From the NCBI RefSeq assembly GCF_947504225.1, contig NZ_CANNGT010000008.1, positions 104,553-168,552 of the forward strand: 64,000 nucleotides of DNA, given 5' to 3'. The position numbers and the translations under genes are program-made. This document shows, one piece after another, positions 43,889 to 52,112 of this stretch (position 1 is the stretch's first letter; the number at the start of each line of letters is the position of its first letter). Under the pieces are notes generated by a model that saw only the letters and a program-made list of their open reading frames with translations, ran no database searches and was not told where the DNA came from. This DNA comes from Brumimicrobium ulvae (GTDB lineage: Bacteria; Bacteroidota; Bacteroidia; Flavobacteriales_D; Crocinitomicaceae).

Positions 43889-45043
43889 ATGAAAAGCTTA
43901 ATAGAAATTTTAATTCCAAAAAGTAAAAAGAAAAGAATACGAAGAACAGTATTTCTGGTGTTTATTCTAATTTTAATTGGTGTTAGAATTTGGCTTCCTT
44001 ACTTTTTAAAAGATAGATTGGTCGCTGCGGTAAATGAGGTTGAAGGTTATCAATGTACTTTGGGGGATTTAGATTTAGCTTTGTTCAGAGGAGCGATGGT
44101 TTTACAGGACTTTGAAATAAAAATTACTGAAAATGCGGTTACCAAACCTTTTGTTTACTGTAAAAATGCTGATATATCTGTAGAATGGAGAGCAATATTC
44201 TACGGGTCAATTGTAAGCGAAGTCATTTTAGATCAACTTGAACTTTATTTCGCAGATGGAAATTCAGAAGAGGAAGAACAAGCAGGTGATGCTTCTTGGG
44301 TTGAGCCCATTATAGATTTTATTCCTTTAAAAATAAACCGTTTTGTCATCAACAATGGTCAAATTGAATTTGAAAACATGGTTTCAGATCCGCCAGTTAA
44401 TTTAAAACTAACCCAACTTCAATTAAAAGTTGAAAACTTGACTAATTCAACAGACATTAAGGAAGCATTGCCGTCTCGATTATTGCTCACCTCAAAAGTA
44501 TTAAACAAAGGGAATCTACACATAGCTGGTGGTTTAAACATTTTAAAAGATTTACCTGATCTGGATTTAGACATCGATATAAAGGATGTAGATTTAACTG
44601 AGTTAAATGCTTTCACTGAAGCTTACGCGAATTTCGATTTCGAAAAAGGAAATTTCGCATTGGCATCTGAATTTGCAATGTTGGACGGAGAAGCCAAAGG
44701 TTATGTTAAACCTATTTTAAAGGAAGTAAAAGTACTTAATTTTAAAGAAGACACCCCGGCTCTTAATGGTTTTTGGCAAGCATTTGTTGGTTTAGCATTT
44801 AATATCACAAAGAATATTCGTCACGACAAGTCAGGTACTAAAATTCCTATATCTGGTAATATAGATGATCCAAAAGTCGAAATAGGCGCCACAATTATCA
44901 ATATTTTCAGAAACGCTTTTATTAAAGCATATGAGGCTGAAATAGACAACACAATAAGTCTTAACGATATTTCGAAAGAACAAAATGAAAAAGACTTCTG
45001 GGAAAAGTTTAAAGGGTTATTTAGCAATAAAGACAAAGAGTAA
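43889..45043 (+). CDS. DUF748/AsmA-like envelope protein
   Basis: 384 aa. A basic N-terminus (IPKSKKKRIRRT), one membrane helix (VFLVFILILIGVRIWLPYFL), then periplasmic beta-strand repeats: YQCTLGDLDLALFRGAMVLQ, SIVSEVILDQLELYF, PLKINRFVINNGQIEF. This is the DUF748 pattern of the AsmA/TamB-like lipid-transfer superfamily. Probably spans from the inner membrane into the periplasm; substrate unknown. Flanking gaps of 285 and 169 bases show nothing clear. Confidence 0.78.
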   Translation: MKSLIEILIPKSKKKRIRRTVFLVFILILIGVRIWLPYFLKDRLVAAVNEVEGYQCTLGDLDLALFRGAMVLQDFEIKITENAVTKPFVYCKNADISVEWRAIFYGSIVSEVILDQLELYFADGNSEEEEQAGDASWVEPIIDFIPLKINRFVINNGQIEFENMVSDPPVNLKLTQLQLKVENLTNSTDIKEALPSRLLLTSKVLNKGNLHIAGGLNILKDLPDLDLDIDIKDVDLTELNAFTEAYANFDFEKGNFALASEFAMLDGEAKGYVKPILKEVKVLNFKEDTPALNGFWQAFVGLAFNITKNIRHDKSGTKIPISGNIDDPKVEIGATIINIFRNAFIKAYEAEIDNTISLNDISKEQNEKDFWEKFKGLFSNKDKE

Positions 45044-45212
45044 ATAATTCTATTAATGAGAATTTACTGCTTTACTGCTCATCATGCCTAATTCTAAAAA
45101 TCAAGCGTTTTAATGCTAGACCTGTTTATAATTCCTTAAAACACCTTTTGAGATTTAGAATATCTACTCTAAAATACTATAATTTTACTCTATAATTTAA
45201 GAACCAATCAAT

Positions 45213-47165
45213 ATGCGCTATTTACTATTCCCTATTTTTATACTTTCTTGCTTTTTAACACACGCCCAAGAAGACAGAATTCATTGTGCAAAAAGAACTG
45301 CTTTTACGCACTCACAATTAAAAAGTCCAAATTTAAATCTACAGCAAATTGCCAAATCCAAGCTCTATGATGTTCATTTTTACGCATTAGATTTAACAAT
45401 GGATAACCTTTCTACAGAAATAGATGGAACAGTGAAAATTCATGGAAAAGTAAAAGAAAATCTGGATACAGTTATTTTGGAACTCTATAGTGGACTAAAC
45501 ATTTCTGATGTTCGTATTGACGGTACTTCTAGTGTTTTTGTCCATGACGTATCCTTACTCAAAATACCCGTAAACCTTAACACGGGAGATCAATTTGTTA
45601 TAGCAATTGATTATGCAGGTACTCCACCCTTCACCTCACAGGTTCAATTTGGTGGTTCTGGAATGTCAAATGCCACCTCTGCAGGGGGCCACAAAGTAAC
45701 TTGGTCTTTATCTGAACCGTTTTCAGCCTATGAATGGTTTCCATGTAAACAAGATTTGCGAGATAAAGCAGATAGTGTTTCCGTTAAAATTACGGTTCCC
45801 AATACATGTAAAGCAGGTTCGAATGGATTGCTAGAAAATGTGGTTGACTTAGGGGACGGAACTTCACGGTATGAGTGGTTTCATAGACATCCAATTGCTT
45901 ATTATCTAATTTCGGTTGCTGTAGCTGAATACTACGAATACAATATATTTGCAAATCCAGTAGGGTCTGTAAATCCTGTATTAATACAAAATTACATCTA
46001 TGACAACCCGTCATCCTTCCCCTCCTATTTAGGCGAAATAGACCTAACAGTTGATATGATGGAGCTATTTGCTGAATTATTTGGGCCTTATCCTTTCGAT
46101 GATGAAAAATACGGACATTGCTTAGCTCCTCTTGGAGGCGGAATGGAGCATCAAACGATGACTACACAAGGGAATTTTAACAAAGGACTTACAGCGCATG
46201 AATTAGGACACCAATGGTGGGGAAACAATGTTACTTGTGCTTCCTGGTCTGACATATGGGTGAATGAAGGATTCGCATCGTATGCTGCATATTTAATGTT
46301 AGAAAACTTATTTCCAACAGAAGCAGCAACAGAAATGGAAGATATTCACACCGATGTAATGGCAATACCATATGGAAGTATTTGGGTAACAGACAGCCTA
46401 AGTGAATACTCAATTTTCAATGGCCGATTGACCTATGATAAAGGGGCTGCATTTGTTCATACATTGCGATTTATCATGAATGATGACTCCTTATTTTTTC
46501 TAGCACTTCGAAACTTTCAAGATGAATTTAAAGACAGTGTAGCAGTAGGTCTTGATATTAAAAATCACCTTGAAGCAGTTTCATCGATCGACTTTGATGA
46601 TGCATTTGACCAATGGTATTTCGGAGAAGGTTATCCAAAGTATTCTTTAAGATGGAATTCAATTGGTGAGGATTTGTACTTCAATATAAGCCATTGGAAT
46701 CTAGGTGATACTCCTACTTTTACGAATCCTCTTGAAATTAAATTTGAACGATTAAATCTTCCAGACACCACAATTAGAGTCGATATCGTTGGAAACAATG
46801 ATTATGTTGTTATTCCCGACTTTGGAGCGACTGGCACAACAGCTGAAATTGACCCAAACAACTGGATTATAAACGAGGTTGGGACAGTGCTTTACGACCC
46901 TAACTATACTTCCGTTCAAAAACAGGAATCAACTGTCAAATTAAATGTTTTCCCCAATCCTACTTCAGATCAGTTCAATATCATAATGGATGACCACACT
47001 GATAAAAGCGTGCAGGTATTAACTTCCCATGGTAAGGTAGTGTTTGAAACAAAGTTCAATGCAAAAACTTCTGTTAACCTAGACTCCGTCGACGCTGGAT
47101 ATTATATCGTAAAAATCACCTCTACTGATGGTCGTCAATGGGTGAAGACGATCGTTGTTAATTAA
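45213..47165 (+). CDS. secreted M1-family metallopeptidase with T9SS sorting domain
   Basis: 650 aa. Signal peptide (MRYLLFPIFILSCFLTHAQ), M1 N-terminal beta domain, then the catalytic domain with zinc site HELGHQWWGN (H329, E330, H333) and NEGFASYAAY (Glu about 352). The exopeptidase GxMEN motif reads GGGMEHQT, with His for Asn, as I associate with several Bacteroidota M1 proteins. The last ~80 residues (NVFPNPTSDQFNIIM ... DAGYYIVKITSTDGRQ) are a type A T9SS CTD. It likely digests peptides outside the cell. Confidence 0.93.
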   Translation: MRYLLFPIFILSCFLTHAQEDRIHCAKRTAFTHSQLKSPNLNLQQIAKSKLYDVHFYALDLTMDNLSTEIDGTVKIHGKVKENLDTVILELYSGLNISDVRIDGTSSVFVHDVSLLKIPVNLNTGDQFVIAIDYAGTPPFTSQVQFGGSGMSNATSAGGHKVTWSLSEPFSAYEWFPCKQDLRDKADSVSVKITVPNTCKAGSNGLLENVVDLGDGTSRYEWFHRHPIAYYLISVAVAEYYEYNIFANPVGSVNPVLIQNYIYDNPSSFPSYLGEIDLTVDMMELFAELFGPYPFDDEKYGHCLAPLGGGMEHQTMTTQGNFNKGLTAHELGHQWWGNNVTCASWSDIWVNEGFASYAAYLMLENLFPTEAATEMEDIHTDVMAIPYGSIWVTDSLSEYSIFNGRLTYDKGAAFVHTLRFIMNDDSLFFLALRNFQDEFKDSVAVGLDIKNHLEAVSSIDFDDAFDQWYFGEGYPKYSLRWNSIGEDLYFNISHWNLGDTPTFTNPLEIKFERLNLPDTTIRVDIVGNNDYVVIPDFGATGTTAEIDPNNWIINEVGTVLYDPNYTSVQKQESTVKLNVFPNPTSDQFNIIMDDHTDKSVQVLTSHGKVVFETKFNAKTSVNLDSVDAGYYIVKITSTDGRQWVKTIVVN

Positions 47166-47327
47166 AAGCCACCTTATATCTACACAAAACTATTGATTTG
47201 TTTATAAATCATGTAGCTAAAAACAAAGCAATATGTAAATATGGTTCGTTAAAACGTAACATTAGTCACCTAGTTTGAAACTAATTACGCCTATGTTTAT
47301 GTCATAAAACATAAACTAAAGAACGCT

Positions 47328-48632
47328 ATGACAAATCATTATGAAGTTTTAATTATAGGAGGTGGAACCGCTGGTATTATGACAGCTGCACAATTGCTTA
47401 GACAAAACAAATCAAATAGTGTGGCTATAATTGAACCTGCTGAAACGCATTTTTATCAGCCCGCATTTACACTTGTTGGAGCAGGTACTTATGATTATGA
47501 TAAAACAAAGAAACCTATGTCAGAAATGATTCCTAAAGGAACTACATGGATCAAGGACAAGGCAATAAGTTTTGAAGCAGATAAAAATAGTGTTCATACT
47601 GATAAATCAGGCCTTATCACTTATGATTATTTAGTAGTAGCTGTTGGACTGAGCTATGATTTCAGTTTAGTTCCGGGTTTAGGAGAAGCATTAGACAAAG
47701 GAGTGGTTTGTAGCAATTATACAGACCCTAAACACACATGGAATGTCGTAAAAAATTTTAAAGGAGGAACGGCTTTATTTACTCAACCTGCAACACCAAT
47801 AAAATGTGGAGGTGCACCTCAAAAAATAATGTACTTGGCTGAGGACTATTGGAAAAAGAATAAGGTACGTTTAGATACTGAAGTAGTTTTTGCTACTTCT
47901 GGAACCGTTATTTTTGGAACAAAGGAAATTGCAGAAACACTAATGAAAGTGGTTGAACGCAAAGACATCAACCTAAGATTTAATCATAAATTAGTGAAAG
48001 TTGATGGTGAAAATAAAATTGCTTGGTATGAATTAACAAAAGACATCAAGGCAGGAGGATGTATTATAATGTCAGGCGAAGATGAGAAGTGTTTAGATGA
48101 AGCCTTTCAATACAACTACAAAAATGTAAAAGTCAGTAAAAAAGATGGATTATATGGAATACATTACGATATGTTACATACCGCACCGCCATCTGTTGCT
48201 CCAAAATTCATAAGAGATTCTGATTTAGTTAATGATGCAGGTTGGGTCGACGTTGATATAAATACCCTACAACACAAGAAGTATCCGAATATATTTAGTT
48301 TAGGAGATGTAGCGGCATTACCTACGGCTAAAACAGGTGCTGCTATTCGTAAACAAGTACCTATTGTTATTGATAACATTGTAAACCTAAGGGAAAGAAA
48401 TAAAATAGGTTCACTTTCATACAATGGGTATTCGTCTTGTCCTTTAGTCACTGACTATGGGAAGATGGTCCTTGCTGAATTCGATTATACTGGAAAGTTT
48501 ACTCCTGATCCAAAACTAAAATACATGCTTATTAAGGATAGTTCAAAGGAGCATTGGAGGTTATGGATGTTTAAAAAGTATATGCTACCAATGCTTTATT
48601 GGAAAGGAATGATGAAAGGAAAAAACGTGTAA
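47328..48632 (+). CDS. sqr: sulfide:quinone oxidoreductase, type II (SQOR-like)
   Basis: 434 aa FAD enzyme. Dinucleotide fold VLIIGGGTAGIMTAAQL, then HFYQPAFTLVGAG and the redox cysteines: Cys163 in TPIKCGGAPQKI and Cys371 in YSSCPLVTDYGKMVLAEFDY, both as in the mitochondrial (SQOR/type II) enzymes. It oxidises sulfide to sulfane sulfur and reduces the quinone pool. A loop around residues 240-265 carries two extra Cys (GGCIIMSGEDEKC). A peroxiredoxin gene follows 195 bases downstream. Confidence 0.9.
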   Translation: MTNHYEVLIIGGGTAGIMTAAQLLRQNKSNSVAIIEPAETHFYQPAFTLVGAGTYDYDKTKKPMSEMIPKGTTWIKDKAISFEADKNSVHTDKSGLITYDYLVVAVGLSYDFSLVPGLGEALDKGVVCSNYTDPKHTWNVVKNFKGGTALFTQPATPIKCGGAPQKIMYLAEDYWKKNKVRLDTEVVFATSGTVIFGTKEIAETLMKVVERKDINLRFNHKLVKVDGENKIAWYELTKDIKAGGCIIMSGEDEKCLDEAFQYNYKNVKVSKKDGLYGIHYDMLHTAPPSVAPKFIRDSDLVNDAGWVDVDINTLQHKKYPNIFSLGDVAALPTAKTGAAIRKQVPIVIDNIVNLRERNKIGSLSYNGYSSCPLVTDYGKMVLAEFDYTGKFTPDPKLKYMLIKDSSKEHWRLWMFKKYMLPMLYWKGMMKGKNV

Positions 48633-48827
48633 AGCAAAAATCAATTGACTTTGGAATATAATTAACGGGATAAAACATTAGTCTACCATGTTTTGAGATG
48701 AGTTCCTTTCCAAACTACTAATTTAGTATAAATCATAATTCCTATGTAACATTAGTAGCAGTACAAACGAGTATAAGTCCGTACCTTGTCAGTAACAGAA
48801 ATATAAATAACTAAAAAATATATAAAG

Positions 48828-49493
48828 ATGGAAAATCAAGAAGAGTGTGCAGAAAAAATTTATCCAATGCCAAGAATTGGAGATTTAGCTCCAGACTTTG
48901 AAGCGGTTACAACAAAAGGTAAAATGAAAATGTCTGAATTCGCAAAGGACAAATGGATTGTGATGTTCTCTCACCCTGCCGACTTCACTCCTGTATGTAC
49001 TACAGAAATGAGTGGATTCGCAATTAGAAAACCAGAATTCGATGCTATGAACACTGAACTATTAGGGTTGAGTATTGACAGTATTCATTCGCATCTAGGT
49101 TGGGTGCAAAACGTTAGAAAAAATACTGGAGTTTATTTCGATTTTCCGATAATTGCTGACATTGACATGAATGTTTCTAAACTTTATGGAATGTTACAAC
49201 CAAATGAAAGTGAAACAGCAGCAGTTAGAGCGGTGTTCTTTATTGATCCTGAAAAGAAAATTCGTTTGATTATGTATTACCCCTTAAATGTGGGCCGTAA
49301 CATGGACGAAATTTTACGATCGTTGGAAGCCCTACAAATGTCAGACAAACACAAGGTTGCAATGCCATTGGATTGGAAACGTGGTGACAAAGTAATTGTT
49401 CCTGCGCCTAGTACATTGGATGCATTGAACGAAAGACTAGATGATGATACGCTTGAAAAGACGACTTGGTACTTAGCTAAGAAAAGTATTTAA
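48828..49493 (+). CDS. 1-Cys peroxiredoxin (Prx6 family)
   Basis: 221 aa. PRIGDLAPDFEAVTTKGK, then active-site Cys57 in HPADFTPVCTTEMSGF, and the Prx6-type C-terminal extension (MPLDWKRGDKVIVPAPST). It reduces hydroperoxides. The 5-Cys or 2-Cys resolving motif is absent. Positioned after the SQR gene and closed by a terminator. Confidence 0.93.
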   Translation: MENQEECAEKIYPMPRIGDLAPDFEAVTTKGKMKMSEFAKDKWIVMFSHPADFTPVCTTEMSGFAIRKPEFDAMNTELLGLSIDSIHSHLGWVQNVRKNTGVYFDFPIIADIDMNVSKLYGMLQPNESETAAVRAVFFIDPEKKIRLIMYYPLNVGRNMDEILRSLEALQMSDKHKVAMPLDWKRGDKVIVPAPSTLDALNERLDDDTLEKTTWYLAKKSI

Positions 49494-49513
49494 CAATCTT
49501 CATAGAATGTTTG

Positions 49514-49543
49514 AAAGGCCTTCATTGACATGAAGGCTTTTTT
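49514..49543 (+). terminator. intrinsic terminator of the peroxiredoxin gene
   Basis: AAGGCCTTCAT pairs with ATGAAGGCTTT around TGAC, followed by T6. Confidence 0.85.
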
Positions 49544-49566
49544 AGTGTTAACGATTTTGAAAATAA

Positions 49567-49693
49567 GGATTGTAGATCCTCTTTGACGCTGAAGCGCCGC
49601 ATTGAGCCAGTCGATGTGTCCGAATAAAAGCTTTACGCTTCCTCGAAGCGTTAGACTTTTTTCGTTTTGTAAAGTCTTGAACCTTTATTCGAA
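49567..49693. other. cluster of consecutive hairpins, non-coding
   Basis: Between the peroxiredoxin terminator and the tRNA terminator lies ~130 bases in which GGAT/ATCC, CGCT/AGCG, ACGCTTC/GAAGCGT and AGACTTT/AAAGTCT form four short hairpins in a row. The outer CGAATAAA/TTTATTCG (49621-49691) encloses the last two. No reading frame stands out. It could be a small structured RNA or a degenerate repeat. Confidence 0.35.
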
Positions 49694-49718
49694 AGTCTCA
49701 GACTTATGGAAAACGAAA

Positions 49719-49743
49719 AAAGCCTTCCCTACGGGAAAGCTTT
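49719..49743 (-). terminator. intrinsic terminator after tRNA-Arg
   Basis: Minus strand AAGCTTTCCC-GTA-GGGAAGGCTT followed by T's: ends the tRNA-Arg transcript. Confidence 0.8.
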
Positions 49744-49752
49744 TATTCTTAG

Positions 49753-49826
49753 TGAGCCCGAAAGGATTCGAACCTTTGACCGCCTCCTTAGAAGGGAGGT
49801 GCTCTATCCAGCTGAGCTACGAGCCC
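49753..49826 (-). tRNA. tRNA-Arg (anticodon TCT)
   Basis: 74 nt cloverleaf: 5' GGGCTCG acceptor, TAGCTCAGCTGGATAGAGCA D arm, anticodon stem-loop CCTCCCTTCTAAGGAGG with TCT, T arm AAAGGTTCGAATCCTTT, 3' CGGGCTCA without encoded CCA. Some acceptor pairs are G-U. Reads AGA/AGG codons. Confidence 0.95.
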
Positions 49827-49864
49827 TAGTATAACCTAGTACAAAACACACTTTTAATCAAAAA

Positions 49865-49890
49865 AAGGGGATGAACTGAATCATCCCCTT
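49865..49890 (-). terminator. terminator between tRNA-Pro and tRNA-Arg
   Basis: Minus-strand AAGGGGATGA-TTCAGT-TCATCCCCTT followed by T6 forms a perfect 10-bp stem 2 bases after the tRNA-Pro 3' end. Confidence 0.8.
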
Positions 49891-49891
49891 G

Positions 49892-49966
49892 TCGGGGTGG
49901 CAGGATTCGAACCTGCGACCTCCTGCTCCCAAAGCAGGCGCGATGACCGGGCTACGCTACACCCCG
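49892..49966 (-). tRNA. tRNA-Pro (anticodon TGG)
   Basis: 75 nt cloverleaf: CGGGGTG acceptor pairing perfectly with CACCCCG, D arm TAGCGTAGCCCGGT, anticodon stem-loop CCTGCTTTGGGAGCAGG with TGG, T arm GCAGGTTCGAATCCTGC. No encoded CCA. Confidence 0.96.
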
Positions 49967-50114
49967 AACTAAAATGAGTTCGTTTTTATTTCAATTTCTT
50001 CATTAAGTTATCTTTCAGTATCGCTTTACTGATAACCCTTCAAAATCTTTCGATTAATCCAGTTCTTAATGCTTATTTCAATTCGGCTTCTTTTACAGAA
50101 CCCTTTGCGGACGG

Positions 50115-50122
50115 CAAAGATA
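50115..50122 (-). promoter_or_regulatory. -7 element (TATCTTTG) upstream of tRNA-Pro
   Basis: Minus-strand TAnnTTTG followed by CCGTCCGCAAAG; the same TTTGC-GTCCGCAA context stands before tRNA-Ser. It is ~150 bases upstream of tRNA-Pro. The 380 bases between the tRNA-Pro and tRNA-Ser genes otherwise hold no gene that I can see. Confidence 0.5.
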
Positions 50123-50355
50123 AGAACTCTTTTTTAGTTAACAAGTAGTTTTTTGAATTATTTTTTAATCATTTTTTAGTAGACTAAAAATCAAGACTTT
50201 TCTATATTGTTAATGTGAATTAAAATTGTTCAAATGTCTAATCTTTACGACCTTTCTACTGGTAAAAAGCTTCGCTACGTGAGCTCCACTTCGTTCCGGT
50301 TCGAACCTTTGGTTCTCATCCCTCTATCAACTTTCACCATTGTAGAATACCATTG

Positions 50356-50442
50356 CGGAGAGAGAGGGATTCGAACCCTCGATACAGTTGCCCGTATAAC
50401 ACCTTAGCAGGGTGCCGCTTTCAGCCACTCAGCCACCTCTCC
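50356..50442 (-). tRNA. tRNA-Ser (anticodon GCT)
   Basis: 87 nt class II tRNA: GGAGAGG acceptor, TGGCTGAGTGGCTGAAAGC D arm, anticodon stem-loop with CTGCTAA (anticodon GCT), a long variable arm (ATACGGGCAACTGTAT), T arm GAGGGTTCGAATCCCTC. Reads AGC/AGU. No encoded CCA. Confidence 0.95.
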
Positions 50443-50506
50443 GTTTTTATTTCAATTAAAATATTCCGCTTGAATATTTTACCCTAACCATTTCGGTTGC
50501 GGACTG

Positions 50507-50514
50507 CAAAAATA
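50507..50514 (-). promoter_or_regulatory. -7 element (TATTTTTG) upstream of tRNA-Ser
   Basis: Minus-strand TAnnTTTG continuing as CAGTCCGCAACCG, ~65 bases before the tRNA-Ser 5' end. Confidence 0.5.
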
Positions 50515-50580
50515 CTAATTACTTAGACTATTCAAATTATTTTTCGAAAAAATATGTATGATTTTTTTCAACACCATTTT

Positions 50581-51174
50581 TTAAATGAGGTAAGTCATTC
50601 GTTCAATGACAGTTATTACTGCAACGCCATAAATAACAAATAGTATTTTTTCATGTATTTCTTCTGTAGAACTAGCCTTTTTAAGACGTTCAAAGAGAAA
50701 TAATAAAAAAGCAACGATTATAATCCCCCAATCAAAAGCGAATTGGTCTTTAAATAAAATGGTCAAAGGGATAATCGCCAAGGAAATAATTAATGGCAAA
50801 TAATATTGCATTGATTTGTATCCCATCTCGCGAATCAATTTATACACTAATGCAATAAAAGCAGCAACAGAACCCATCAAAACGACAGGTTCAACATTAT
50901 TAAGGTACAAGTCGACTGTTGTGTGATCGAAAAAGAATTCGACAAAGTATTGTCCAACAAAAATCAAGGTAGTCATCCAAACTAAAAGAGAAATTCTTAA
51001 AAGAGGAGAAAAGTCTTTTTGAGATACCATCACATAGGTGATTAGAAAAGTAGCAAAGAGGAAAGGTTTAATGGGCAAAGGCGGTATAAAGGTGCCCAAC
51101 TGCAACAAACTCATTAATCCATATAGTCCATAAATTAGGCAACCAACAATCACTGTTTTTCTTAAAGCTTCCAT
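50581..51174 (-). CDS. hypothetical multi-pass membrane protein
   Basis: 197 aa with six hydrophobic helices, starting MEALRKTVIVGCLIYGLYGL. No recognisable family. It lies 76 bases after map on the same strand, separated by a terminator hairpin, so it is probably only partly co-expressed with map. Confidence 0.7.
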   Translation of the reverse strand: MEALRKTVIVGCLIYGLYGLMSLLQLGTFIPPLPIKPFLFATFLITYVMVSQKDFSPLLRISLLVWMTTLIFVGQYFVEFFFDHTTVDLYLNNVEPVVLMGSVAAFIALVYKLIREMGYKSMQYYLPLIISLAIIPLTILFKDQFAFDWGIIIVAFLLFLFERLKKASSTEEIHEKILFVIYGVAVITVIERMTYLI

Positions 51175-51194
51175 GTTTTATCTTTAGGTCAAGT

Positions 51195-51227
51195 AAAAAA
51201 TCCTTACCGTTTACAAGATAAGGATTT
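51195..51227 (-). terminator. intrinsic terminator of map
   Basis: Minus-strand AAATCCTTA ... TAAGGATTTTTT: 9-bp stem with T tract. Confidence 0.75.
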
Positions 51228-51250
51228 AGTCAAAATAGAATACCTGAAAA

Positions 51251-52030
51251 TTACTTTTTCTTCGCCAAAGCTTCTTCTACATATTTAAACGTAGAAAGCT
51301 TAACAGGCTGACCATCAATCACAGCTACGTTGTGCTCGAAGTGTGCACTTGGCATTCCATCTGCTGTGGCGATTGTCCATTCATCAGAGAGGTACTTGAT
51401 TTGCTCAGTTCCCATATTAATCATTGGTTCAATTGCAATGGTCAATCCTTCTTTAATTTTTTTACCACGCCCTCTTCTTCCGTAATTCGGAATCTGTGGC
51501 TCTTCGTGCATTGTTTGCCCAATACCATGTCCAACAAGTTCTCTAACGACTCCGTACCCATGATCTTCTGCATGTTTTTGAATATGGTAACCAATATCAC
51601 CTAACCTGTTCCCTACTCTGGTTTGTTCAATTCCAATTTCCAAACATTCTTGCGTTACTTTCAGTAATTTCAATTTATCTTCAGAAACATTTCCAACTGC
51701 AAATGTATAGGCATGATCTCCGTAATATCCTTCTAAAATAGCACCACAATCTACAGAAACAAGATCACCATCTTGAATAAGGTCCTTTCTTGGGTAACCA
51801 TGAACAACTTCATCGTTTACAGAAATACACAATGTATTTGGAAAATCATACAATCCTAAAAATCCTGGAATTGCATTTTGCGATCGGATATAACTTTCAG
51901 CAATTGCATCCAACTCTAAAGTCGAAATCCCAGGTTCAATTGCCTCAGCAACTTTCCCCAATGTTCTACTTACTACTTGAGCTGCTTCTCTTATCAACTC
52001 AATTTGCTCTTTTGTCTTATAAATAATCAT
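51251..52030 (-). CDS. map: methionine aminopeptidase, type I
   Basis: 259 aa, usual for MetAP-I. It removes the initiator Met from nascent proteins. Dinuclear metal ligands are visible in order: VSVDCGAILEGYYGDHAYTF (two Asp), HGIGQTMHEEPQIPNYG (His), IAIEPMINMG (Glu) and the last Glu/His region HFEHNVAV. DVVHGYP-type motif present as NDEVVHGYPRK. Followed by a terminator. Confidence 0.97.
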   Translation of the reverse strand: MIIYKTKEQIELIREAAQVVSRTLGKVAEAIEPGISTLELDAIAESYIRSQNAIPGFLGLYDFPNTLCISVNDEVVHGYPRKDLIQDGDLVSVDCGAILEGYYGDHAYTFAVGNVSEDKLKLLKVTQECLEIGIEQTRVGNRLGDIGYHIQKHAEDHGYGVVRELVGHGIGQTMHEEPQIPNYGRRGRGKKIKEGLTIAIEPMINMGTEQIKYLSDEWTIATADGMPSAHFEHNVAVIDGQPVKLSTFKYVEEALAKKK

Positions 52031-52052
52031 AGACCTATTAAAAAGTTCTAAA

Positions 52053-52085
52053 AAAGTAAAAAGGGAACATTCTAGAATGCTCCCT
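52053..52085 (-). terminator. intrinsic terminator of sucC
   Basis: Minus-strand AGGGAGCATT-CTAG-AATGTTCCCT (one G-U pair) followed by T-rich sequence. Confidence 0.75.
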
Positions 52086-52112
52086 CATTAAAATATGTAA
52101 ACACTCAGATGA

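Noticed and set aside
50290..50335. Possible tRNA remnant with GGTTCGAACC
   Set aside because: The T-loop-like palindrome is present but no acceptor, D or anticodon arm can be folded around it.
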